The notes beneath the pieces were generated by a model. It saw only the letters and a program-made list of their open reading frames with translations. It was not told the origin of the DNA and did no database searches. A stretch of 5,254 nt of DNA. It comes from Candidatus Shapirobacteria bacterium (GTDB lineage: Bacteria; Patescibacteriota; Microgenomatia; UBA12405). A program made the translations under genes and the position numbers. Shown here one piece after another: positions 1 to 5,254 of this stretch (its first letter is position 1; each line of letters opens with the position of its first letter). Where the stretch lies: positions 1 to 5,254 of the forward strand of contig VFLE01000189.1 of NCBI GenBank assembly GCA_009885205.1, in the 5' to 3' direction.

Positions 1-924
1 ATATTTTTTGTCGAAATCGAATGTTTTCCATAATGTAACATTGAAATAATTCATTATTAGATCAATCGAGTGATATTCTTCAACATTATATAACAAATTG
101 GAATTAAAATGATCGATAATACTATCAATGCTCATATTTTTAAATGTAGGCAAATGAATATCTATATTTTGGAAAAAACTAGATATTTTTCTTTCTATTG
201 GTGTGCGATAACTATCTATAAAATATATCTTATTGAATTTAGTTGCGCTATTTTTTATAACCGTCTCGATGTCTATTGTCATATGGTAATTTCTTTCATT
301 TTTATTTTCAAATAGTCCATAAGTATTGAGCGAATGTAAATGAATTGATGAAAATCCGCTTTGTTCCAACGTGTTCGCCAACGTTGTTCCTCCACATTTT
401 CCTCCACAAAACACAATTTTTTCATAAAAATGTAGACTTTCTTGATATTTTTTTTGATATGTTAAATATAATTCATTTGCGCGCTCGCGGTTTTCAAACC
501 CCTTTATTTTGCTCCATTTGTCCTGATCATTTTTTTTGTAATTTTCAAAAAACCATTTTATATCCGTTTTTGCAATTTCAGGAATATTATCAATATTTTT
601 TATTGTTTTTAGATCTTCTTCTAAAACACAGAGTATTTTTTCGTCCACACCTTTTTCATCTTCCATTATCAAAACTCCTACAATGTAAGCTTTGTAAACA
701 ACACCCATTTTTATGGTGGCACATGTTATAATTAAAGCGTCTAGATCATCACCGTCCAATGTAAGCGTATTTGGAATAAATCCATGCGCGTATGGATAAA
801 AAAATGGATAGGGTAAAACTCGATCTAGCTCCAATTTATTTGTTTTTTTGTTGATTTTGTATTTTTTATTGCTATTTTGTTCAATTTCAATATAAACATC
901 TACAAATTCGTCTGATATTGACAT
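1..924 (-). CDS. Inorganic pyrophosphatase fused to a sulfotransferase-like domain (partial, C-terminus outside window)
   Basis: Starts at the ATG at 924 and stays open to the left edge, giving 308 residues. Residues about 8-158 read as a family I soluble pyrophosphatase, which hydrolyses pyrophosphate to two phosphates using Mg2+. Aligned by eye to the E. coli enzyme from memory, the metal- and phosphate-binding residues are present: E13, K21, R35, Y43, the DGDDLD motif (D57, D59, D62), DEKGVDEK (D89, E90, D94, K96) and Y129/K130. Two usual residues differ: K23 where E. coli has E31, and H47 where it has Y55. Residues about 168-308 form a second domain. It has a P-loop-like PAPS-binding motif (FCGGKCGGTTL, 172-182) and an RTPIERKISSFF segment (240-251) resembling the 3'-phosphate-binding motif. 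With the FDF.K.Y ending, this is closest to the PF10364 (NKWYS, capsular polysaccharide synthesis) group. The pyrophosphatase assignment is firm and the sulfotransferase one likely; an active fused enzyme is inferred. Confidence 0.88.
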   Translation of the reverse strand, partial: MSISDEFVDVYIEIEQNSNKKYKINKKTNKLELDRVLPYPFFYPYAHGFIPNTLTLDGDDLDALIITCATIKMGVVYKAYIVGVLIMEDEKGVDEKILCVLEEDLKTIKNIDNIPEIAKTDIKWFFENYKKNDQDKWSKIKGFENRERANELYLTYQKKYQESLHFYEKIVFCGGKCGGTTLANTLEQSGFSSIHLHSLNTYGLFENKNERNYHMTIDIETVIKNSATKFNKIYFIDSYRTPIERKISSFFQNIDIHLPTFKNMSIDSIIDHFNSNLLYNVEEYHSIDLIMNYFNVTLWKTFDFDKKY

Positions 925-968
925 TTATAATTAAATAAACACATATATTTTATATATATTATCTATAT
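925..968. promoter_or_regulatory. AT-rich divergent spacer, probable promoter region
   Basis: Only 3 of these 44 bases are G or C. The spacer separates the start of the leftward pyrophosphatase fusion gene from the rightward 65-codon ORF, so it must hold the pyrophosphatase promoter unless that lies inside the neighbour. It is mostly alternating TA with short A/T runs. No AAAATTGA early octamer is present on either strand. A late or intermediate AT-rich promoter of the mimivirid type is a guess from composition and position only. Confidence 0.4.
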
Positions 969-1166
969 ATGTATTTATCATTATCATCATCATACACGAG
1001 TAATGCTTGTGCGGTTCGTCAAAGCATAATTAACTATACAACGAACTCAAATGAAACACATTTTTTTGATTGGTTAGTCACAAGTATGAAAAGTGTAAAT
1101 CAAATATTAGAAAACAGACCAATTATATTTGAAAGTAATAAATGTGTTTTTGATTTAGTAAAATAA
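969..1166 (+). pseudogene. N-terminal stub of a DUF1796-like (putative papain-like cysteine peptidase) protein
   Basis: A 65-codon ORF running from an ATG to TAA. The order of motifs (YLSL, then NACAVRQSI, then ETHFFDWLVTS at about residues 30-40) matches my memory of the start of DUF1796 proteins, which carry SLG..C...R followed by E...FDW. These occur in bacteria and giant viruses and usually run to about 200 residues or more. A serine-rich insertion (SSSYTS, from a TCA-rich stretch) lies between the first strand and the conserved Cys14, where the family usually has SLGSNC. Nothing in the three frames after the stop continues the domain. It is therefore most simply the remnant of a longer gene whose 3' part was lost, perhaps when the neighbouring GC-rich RING gene arrived. 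It could instead be a short functional protein. The biochemical activity of the family is only predicted. Confidence 0.5.
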
Positions 1167-1168
1167 TC

Positions 1169-1209
1169 GGCGTAAATGTATAAAAGTGTAAATTGCTTAC
1201 TGGTGTAAA
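1169..1209 (+). repeat. Three short YGTAAA repeats in the convergent spacer
   Basis: The 108-bp spacer between the two converging genes holds ggcgtaaa (1169-1176), agtgtaaa (1185-1192) and ggtgtaaa (1202-1209). Their starts are 16 and 17 bp apart. A further tggtgtaaa lies at 2124-2132, directly upstream of the RING gene's ATG, so the repeat occurs on both sides of that gene. The rest of the spacer (1210-1274) is A-rich, with no strong hairpin that I can see. Function unknown; the motif is short enough for some copies to be chance. Confidence 0.35.
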
Positions 1210-1274
1210 CATTCATCCAAATAGAAAAAAATACATTATCAAAGATTTACATAAAACAAAGAACAAAACTACTT

Positions 1275-2124
1275 CTACTTCTCGCGGCAAATGGGGCACC
1301 CGTTCGTGCACCGATCATTGCAATCAGCGCAAATGTAATGGCAACAGTCCGGAATGATCAACTTCTCTGAGCAAATGGACTCGTAGCACACAGGGCACTC
1401 CTCCGCTCCGGAATAAGATTCCCGGATAATTTTCCTCATTCGCTCGAGCGCCGAATCCTTCTTCTCGATTTGAATCTGCATCGCGTCTTTCTCGCCAACC
1501 GCCCTTGACAATCTGCGCGACAACTTGTCCGACAAATGCCGTTTCGTTTGATAGAGAGCCGTCATGCGCTCTATGCTGTTTTTCAAATGGTCGATACGCT
1601 CCTCTGAAATCTGATTCTTGGCGAAGCTCTTCGATCTCGGTGCAGGGCGGCACTGGATAGGGCATGTGCTTCTTGTGGTAAATGACGCGCACAATTGCGT
1701 TGATCTCATCGCCTTGATCATCCATATCCAGCAGTTCGATGTAGGACATTATAGTGTCGCCAATGACGAGGTCATATGGCTTGAAATAGGCGGTGAAATG
1801 CGCCTTGAGCTCGCGAAGGGAGGGAAGTTGCTGTGTGCCATAAACGTCTTCGGATACTTGCATGGCATCGGAACCTATGGGAGTATGAGCGTCTACAGTG
1901 TACATTATGGCATCGGAACCTATGGGAGTATGAGCGTCTACAGTGTACATTATGTAATCGCTTGAGATAGAAAGGCCATATATATGCTCACATGAGGTTT
2001 GGTTTTCGGAAATACGATTCAGTTTCCACTGGCGAAGATCGACAAGATCAGTAGAGGATACAAAATCATACATATATACATCAAACGCCTTGCGGAAGCG
2101 TTGGTCCCTAGTGAATCGAGGCAT
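1275..2124 (-). CDS. C3HC4 RING-finger protein, split by a +1 frameshift
   Basis: Reads from the ATG at 2124 to the TAG at 1275-1277, but in two frames. The first frame gives a unique amino-terminal region containing two identical 15-residue repeats (58-87), then a domain I do not recognise to about residue 167. A one-base skip is needed near 1623 to enter the second frame, giving about 282 residues. The second frame supplies a charged, probably coiled-coil stretch (about 169-234) and a full C3HC4 RING near the end: CPVC, then CCHYICADC, then CPIC (about 243-279). RING proteins of this kind usually act as E3 ubiquitin ligases, and giant viruses often encode them; the ligase role is inferred. 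Neither frame alone gives a sensible whole protein, since the 266-residue first frame lacks the RING. The cause may be a sequencing or assembly indel, a disabling mutation or programmed frameshifting. G+C is far above the neighbours (33 of 60 bases in 1441-1500). Confidence 0.8.
1862..1954. repeat. Perfect 45-bp tandem duplication inside the RING gene
   Basis: Bases 1862-1906 are repeated without a mismatch at 1907-1951, and three more bases (1952-1954) continue the match. The unit is 15 codons, so the reading frame is kept. The protein has IMYTVDAHTPIGSDA twice in a row, at residues 58-72 and 73-87. Complete identity at synonymous positions points to a very recent duplication by slippage or unequal recombination, or to an assembly artefact. 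Confidence 0.95.
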
Positions 2125-2183
2125 GGTGTAAAGAATGCGTTGGTAATTTGAAAGTTACAATTGATTTGTTTCAAAAAGACACA

Positions 2184-2191
2184 TCAATTTT
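2184..2191 (-). promoter_or_regulatory. AAAATTGA early-promoter octamer for the RING gene
   Basis: The plus strand reads tcaatttt, which is AAAATTGA on the minus strand. It ends 59 bp upstream of the ATG at 2124. This is the octamer described upstream of early genes in mimivirus and relatives, normally within about 100 bp of the start codon. Sequence, strand and spacing all fit, so the RING gene is probably expressed early. I saw no other exact copy in the intergenic regions of this window. Confidence 0.7.
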
Positions 2192-2200
2192 ATTCAAGGA

Positions 2201-2248
2201 AGGGGAACCAAGGTCATCAAAATCCGCTTCTATGACCTTGGTTCTCCT
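2201..2248 (-). terminator. 3'-end hairpin of the glycosyltransferase-like gene
   Basis: The arms 2201-2217 and 2232-2248 pair over 17 positions: 13 consecutive perfect pairs from the loop outward, one mismatch in minus-strand RNA (C against A; G-U on the plus strand), then three more pairs. The loop is 14 bases (2218-2231). The arm nearest the gene overlaps its TAG stop codon (2247-2249). In mimivirids, transcript cleavage and polyadenylation occur at hairpins placed like this just after genes; that role here is by analogy. It also insulates the RING promoter that lies 10 bp further on. Confidence 0.75.
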
Positions 2249-3293
2249 AAATCATAATAGCATACGACTCCCCCGCGATTTTATCCTCTTCTACAGCAAC
2301 AGAATCCATAAGCGCAGCCAAGATATATTTCACAATAATCACATTGCTATTCAATAATTCTTTTGATGATATGACCGAAAACCATTGATATTTAATGCGT
2401 TTCAAAATATCTTCACGAGGAATCAAGATCCCATAATTACGTTTCGGACAAATGTTCAAAAAATCTTCTTGCATCAAATCCTCCAGTAAAATAGGATTGC
2501 CGTTAGTGGTTTTTACTCCGATATATTCTCCTCCGACCAGATTCATTTGTCCAAGGGCTATTTCTGAAACACACCATTCGGCGGTAGTTCCCAATAAAAG
2601 TGCCTCGCTGGAAATATGAGGACCCTGATTTTTTGTTTTCAAATAATCCGCCATTTTTCTCAATTCGGGGCATTTTTTTTTCGCCCCCATAATTTGTACG
2701 TCAGGCATAAACGTCATTTTTGAAGATTTTGACACCATATTTACGTAACGATTCAATGTTTCAGAAACAAAGGGTTTCCCGTCTTGTATCCCCATCTCAT
2801 ATAGAGACAACAGGTTTCGACTGCATACAAATGAATTGGGAATCGTCATGCCTCCGTATATGTACAACAATTCGATCATTCCAAGCTCTCTATAGGATGA
2901 TTTCATCGGTTCCGCCATTGTGGATACATCAATATCCCATCCGGGGATTAATTTACTAAATGTTTCATCGTCGATGAGACAGACATTAAAATCGTCTCCA
3001 CAATGATTTATAATGGTTTTTACGGTAAGGTGTACATACGGCTGATTTAAATCAGTGGTGTTCCTTGACTGGAAACTTTTCCATTTGCGAGCATTTATTT
3101 CATATTTCGAATGAATCCATAGTTTTGGGCGTTCATGTCCATAAAGTGGCGAATCATTGAGCAAATATTTTCGGATGAGCTCATGATCATTATTCTTATC
3201 TACAAATGTCGCTTTAATTTGACTCCCAAAATATCCAACAAGAACAATGACACTTACGGTAAAAATGTACTGATATAATTTTGAGCTAAACAT
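2247..3293 (-). CDS. Membrane-anchored glycosyltransferase-like protein, DXD motif apparently lost
   Basis: 348 residues from the ATG at 3293. A hydrophobic stretch at about residues 7-22 after a short Lys-containing head looks like a signal anchor, giving a type II membrane protein with a lumenal domain. The body resembles sugar-nucleotide glycosyltransferases of the GT32/capsule-synthesis (Gly_transf_sug, Caps_synth) type. It has PKLWIH (56-61), a segment FNVCLIDDE (102-110), and a core from SSYRELGMIELLYIYGG (132-148). In the family this core reads about SD..R..iLy.yGG.Y.D.D. Here MTIPNSFVC (149-157) stands where the acidic DXD metal-binding motif belongs. The fold assignment is by motif pattern only. 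The protein may be an inactive or altered member, or a virus-specific family with another chemistry. The 3' end overlaps a strong hairpin; upstream it is separated by 51 bp from the 128-residue gene. Confidence 0.7.
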   Translation of the reverse strand: MFSSKLYQYIFTVSVIVLVGYFGSQIKATFVDKNNDHELIRKYLLNDSPLYGHERPKLWIHSKYEINARKWKSFQSRNTTDLNQPYVHLTVKTIINHCGDDFNVCLIDDETFSKLIPGWDIDVSTMAEPMKSSYRELGMIELLYIYGGMTIPNSFVCSRNLLSLYEMGIQDGKPFVSETLNRYVNMVSKSSKMTFMPDVQIMGAKKKCPELRKMADYLKTKNQGPHISSEALLLGTTAEWCVSEIALGQMNLVGGEYIGVKTTNGNPILLEDLMQEDFLNICPKRNYGILIPREDILKRIKYQWFSVISSKELLNSNVIIVKYILAALMDSVAVEEDKIAGESYAIMI

Positions 3294-3344
3294 AGGCCTA
3301 TATTATACCTATTCATTTTTTTATTTTATGGTAGCGGAAACGTT
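3294..3344 (-). promoter_or_regulatory. Short AT-rich spacer, probable promoter of the glycosyltransferase-like gene
   Basis: This 51-bp spacer separates two minus-strand genes. On the minus strand it contains an A-rich run ending in AAAAAATGAAT (3321-3311), starting 28 bp before the ATG. A similar AAAAAATGAATT lies upstream of the DnaJ-like gene. The ATG inside this box is out of frame with the gene (23 bases away), which suggests that transcription starts downstream of it. No AAAATTGA octamer is present. Weak evidence. Confidence 0.3.
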
Positions 3345-3731
3345 TTACTTGGAAAGAGGGTCCCTACTGAAAATAAAATAATCAATCGAATATTTTGATT
3401 CGTTGTATCGTAATTGAGAATTGAACATAATCACATTGCTTTTGCATATATGCCGTATAATATTAGTAAATGAATTATATGTCAATTTCCTTTCGACATA
3501 AAACCGTTTCGATGCGTGATAATACAATTTTATTGATTCGAGAAAGGGTTCATGTAAATTATGAAACAACATTTTTTTGAACGCATTTGTGTCTACAAAA
3601 TAATATTTTTCCGTTTTTAAACAGATTTGTTCTAAAAGATCGAATAGTATTTTTTCGGGGACATTTTCTTTGAATAGTTGTTTCAACATTTTTATGGTTA
3701 TATTATTACGTGAAATTATATTTTGATACAT
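3345..3731 (-). CDS. Unrecognised 128-residue protein, coupled to the clamp-loader gene
   Basis: Complete ORF from the ATG at 3731 to the TAA at 3345-3347. I cannot assign it to a named family. It has no signal peptide or membrane segment and no cysteine pattern. It is basic and rich in Tyr, Phe, Lys and Asn, with alternating hydrophobic and charged residues that suggest a compact alpha/beta or helical fold. Segments such as the KTEKYYFVD start of its middle, the YNSFTNIIRHIC helix and the closing YNESKYSIDYFIF read like a conserved hypothetical protein of algal mimivirus relatives, but that is from memory and not tested. Its start codon shares one base with the stop of the clamp-loader gene (TAATG), so the two may share a transcript and a function around DNA replication; this is inference. 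Confidence 0.75.
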   Translation of the reverse strand: MYQNIISRNNITIKMLKQLFKENVPEKILFDLLEQICLKTEKYYFVDTNAFKKMLFHNLHEPFLESIKLYYHASKRFYVERKLTYNSFTNIIRHICKSNVIMFNSQLRYNESKYSIDYFIFSRDPLSK

Positions 3732-4723
3732 TATTTATCAATTTCAATCACCGCATTCAATATATCATTCGACATAATAGCGAGCTCAATGACATCTTCA
3801 TGTATATTATGAAACACCGTGATGTATTTGCATAAAACCGGTATAATGCGATATTTTTCGTCTTCTGTTAACAAATCGGTAATTTTAACAAAAGTGAAAA
3901 AATAATCCAAAATATCAATGACCGAATACCCATAGTCGTGTATTTCGTAAAGCGTATGGATCGCTTCTTTGAGATCCCGCTGTTTTAAAAATCGTGTATA
4001 ATGCTCAAACTGTTGAAACGAAATATTGGTGCAAAGTTTTTTACAATTCTCCAAGGAGAGAGGAATGCCCGGCGTTTCGTTTAATATATATATTTTTTCT
4101 AGATGATTAATTAATTGTCGAATCGATTTATTGGAAAAGGCCAACAAATAATCCTTGGCTTCTTTCGAGAGATGTATGGACTCTGCCACCACGATTTTTT
4201 CCATAATATCTGCTGCATCTTCGACCTTGACTTGTTGTAAACTTATAATATGAATACGAGACTGTATACTTTCAATTACTTTTTGTATATTTGAGCAGGA
4301 CGATACGAAATGAACGTTATTTTTGTATTTGTCGATATAGTTTCGAAATACTTGTTGACATTGTTCGCTAATTAAATCGATGTCGTCCACAATAATCATT
4401 TTTTTTTTCCCGTAAATTGAGCTATGCGATTGGCAAAAAGTCTTCATTTCGGTTCGATAATAACTAATCCCTTGCTCTTTCAAATTATTGATGAATAGAA
4501 TATTGTTTTCGGGAAAGCCTTGTGTTTTGGTGAGACCATAATATTCTCTAACAATGGCATATAACAGAGACGTTTTCCCGCAGCTCGCATTACCCACAAT
4601 AAGAAGATTTAAATCATCGATTTCTTTTAGCGTTTTGATCATGAATTTTCGGCGCGGATCGATGTAAAATTCGTCGATAAAATAGGGCTTGTATTTTGAT
4701 ATAAATGTATTGTTTGATGCCAT
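3731..4723 (-). CDS. Clamp-loader AAA+ ATPase (replication factor C small subunit-like)
   Basis: 330 residues from the ATG at 4723. A longer open frame reaches 4786, but only through a GTG, which is unlikely in a eukaryotic virus. The chosen start gives MASNNTFISKYKP, close to the usual W..KYrP opening of RFC subunits, and the normal subunit length. Motifs in order: Walker A GNASCGKT (44-51); Walker B IIVDDID (110-116), with Asp in place of the usual Glu of DExx; sensor 1 around SSCSN (140-144); the arginine-finger motif as QSRIH (154-158), where SRC is usual; sensor 2 around SIRQLINHLE (200-209). A helical collar follows. RFC complexes open the PCNA ring and load it on primed DNA using ATP. 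Giant viruses encode several small subunits; which one this is cannot be told. The altered Walker B acid and SRC could mean weakened hydrolysis. The stop overlaps the next gene by one base. Confidence 0.9.
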   Translation of the reverse strand: MASNNTFISKYKPYFIDEFYIDPRRKFMIKTLKEIDDLNLLIVGNASCGKTSLLYAIVREYYGLTKTQGFPENNILFINNLKEQGISYYRTEMKTFCQSHSSIYGKKKMIIVDDIDLISEQCQQVFRNYIDKYKNNVHFVSSCSNIQKVIESIQSRIHIISLQQVKVEDAADIMEKIVVAESIHLSKEAKDYLLAFSNKSIRQLINHLEKIYILNETPGIPLSLENCKKLCTNISFQQFEHYTRFLKQRDLKEAIHTLYEIHDYGYSVIDILDYFFTFVKITDLLTEDEKYRIIPVLCKYITVFHNIHEDVIELAIMSNDILNAVIEIDK

Positions 4724-4853
4724 TGCATTTTTATGGGAGATGTATTTATGTTGTTGTTGTAAAAATGCAATTAATCGGCAATACACTTTTACTTTGCTAA
4801 GGTTTCTCTCTATTCGATAAAAAATGAATTAAAAAATAACAGGGTTTTCATAT
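4724..4853. promoter_or_regulatory. Divergent spacer between clamp-loader and DnaJ-like genes
   Basis: The 130 bp between the two outward-facing starts must carry both promoters. The right half is AT-rich, with AAAAAATGAATT (4819-4830) ending 23 bp before the DnaJ-like ATG. If this were transcribed it would place a two-codon upstream ORF (ATG AAT TAA) in the leader, so it is more likely promoter than leader. A TCTA at 4809-4812 in an AT-rich setting recalls the late-promoter core of Cafeteria roenbergensis virus, but four bases are weak evidence. No AAAATTGA octamer is present on either strand. Confidence 0.4.
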
Positions 4854-5254
4854 ATGTCGGATACTTTTTATACAATTTTAGGAGTTTCCAAAAACTCGAG
4901 TGATGGCGAAATTAAAAAAGCGTACCGCACTTTATCATTAAAATATCACCCTGATCGGAACAATTCGCCCGACGCGGCGGAAAAAATAAGACAAATCAAT
5001 GAGGCGTATGAGACGTTAAGCGATTCTTCCAAACGCCGACAATATGATATGGAACAAGATGGGAATCCATTTTATATGTCAGGTATGGCCGGAATGCCTT
5101 TTTCTCATATGCGAAGTATGGATGAAATGGATGATATTAACGGACTTTTCAAAATGTTTTTTGGCGGCGGTCCATCTCCAATGGGGCAAATGAGAGGAGG
5201 ACCGGAAATAAGAATATTTCATGGAGGGCCACCTGGAATGGGAGGAATGGGAGG
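4854..5254 (+). CDS. DnaJ-like (Hsp40) co-chaperone, partial, C-terminus outside window
   Basis: Starts at the ATG at 4854 and runs off the right edge after 133 codons. Residues about 4-67 are a typical J domain: FYTILGVSKNSS, the HPD triad at 32-34 that activates the ATPase of Hsp70, then AAEKIRQINEAYETLSD and the closing KRRQYD. From about residue 73 the chain is rich in Met and Gly (repeated GM and GG pairs), in the place of the Gly/Phe linker of Hsp40 proteins, with an FKMFFGGG segment near 108-115. No zinc-binding CXXCXGXG repeat is seen before the edge, so it is either a class II-like or a J-domain-only type. It probably recruits the host or a viral Hsp70 during virion protein folding or assembly; the partner is not shown here. 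Transcribed away from the clamp-loader gene. Confidence 0.92.
   Translation, partial: MSDTFYTILGVSKNSSDGEIKKAYRTLSLKYHPDRNNSPDAAEKIRQINEAYETLSDSSKRRQYDMEQDGNPFYMSGMAGMPFSHMRSMDEMDDINGLFKMFFGGGPSPMGQMRGGPEIRIFHGGPPGMGGMG

Noticed and set aside
109..315. 68-residue plus-strand ORF
   Set aside because: Lies wholly opposite the sulfotransferase-like domain of the fusion gene; low-complexity hydrophobic translation with no motif.
345..731. 128-residue plus-strand ORF
   Set aside because: Antisense to the pyrophosphatase fusion, whose conserved residues occupy the other strand; Phe/His-rich translation typical of a shadow frame.
1275..1721. RING ORF as a separate 148-residue gene starting at 1721
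   Set aside because: Its first 33 residues are an out-of-frame reading of the upstream protein, with no promoter of its own visible; the coiled coil and RING fit as the end of the gene starting at 2124.
1618..1965. 115-residue plus-strand ORF
   Set aside because: Antisense to the RING gene; its internal repeat only mirrors the 45-bp duplication.
2158..2190. Inverted AATTGAT/ATCAATT arms as a second hairpin
   Set aside because: Only seven AT-rich pairs with a long loop, and the right arm overlaps the early octamer; probably chance.
2148..2357. 69-residue plus-strand ORF crossing the hairpin
   Set aside because: Overlaps the end of the glycosyltransferase-like gene, the hairpin and the early promoter; no protein features.
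2720..2959. 79-residue plus-strand ORF
   Set aside because: Antisense inside the glycosyltransferase-like gene, with no recognisable motif.
4724..4786. 21-residue upstream extension of the clamp-loader protein
   Set aside because: It depends on a GTG start and adds residues not typical of RFC subunits; the ATG at 4723 fits family length and the usual opening.
1..5254. tRNA genes, CRISPR arrays, insertion sequences, riboswitches
   Set aside because: No cloverleaf, regular repeat-spacer array, transposase motif or conserved riboswitch core was seen on either strand.

Overview
The window looks like part of a large DNA virus genome of the nucleocytoplasmic type (Nucleocytoviricota). The best fit is a mimivirus-like virus of the order Imitervirales, of the kind that infects marine algae and other protists. 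The evidence is combined: intronless, tightly packed genes on both strands with AT-rich spacers; an AAAATTGA early-promoter octamer 59 bp upstream of an ATG; a perfect-stem hairpin at a gene's 3' end, as used by mimivirids for mRNA 3' ends; and a gene mix of clamp-loader ATPase, DnaJ-like protein, RING protein, membrane-anchored glycosyltransferase-like protein and pyrophosphatase. There are no bacterial-style ribosome binding sites or operons. Species and family cannot be named from the sequence alone.

Left part (1-1274): A minus-strand gene, cut by the left window edge, encodes a family I soluble inorganic pyrophosphatase fused to a P-loop sulfotransferase-like domain. It diverges across a 44-bp AT-only spacer from a 65-codon plus-strand ORF that looks like the amino-terminal stub of a DUF1796 (putative papain-like cysteine peptidase) protein. 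A spacer with three evenly spaced YGTAAA motifs follows.

Middle (1275-3344): A minus-strand RING-finger gene is much richer in G+C than its neighbours. It carries a perfect in-frame 45-bp tandem duplication and is split by a +1 frameshift between its amino-terminal part and its coiled-coil/RING part. Upstream lie its AAAATTGA promoter and the 3' hairpin of the next gene, a signal-anchored glycosyltransferase-like protein whose usual DXD motif appears to be missing.

Right part (3345-5254): A clamp-loader (RFC small subunit-like) gene and a small unrecognised 128-residue gene are joined head to tail with a TAATG stop/start overlap. Divergent from them is a DnaJ-like gene, cut by the right window edge.

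Taken together, replication (clamp loader, perhaps pyrophosphate removal), protein folding or turnover (DnaJ, RING) and glycan or sulfate modification (glycosyltransferase-like, sulfotransferase-like, DUF1796) genes are interleaved, as is usual in these viruses. The items most worth a second look are the pyrophosphatase-sulfotransferase fusion and the frameshifted, recently duplicated RING gene.
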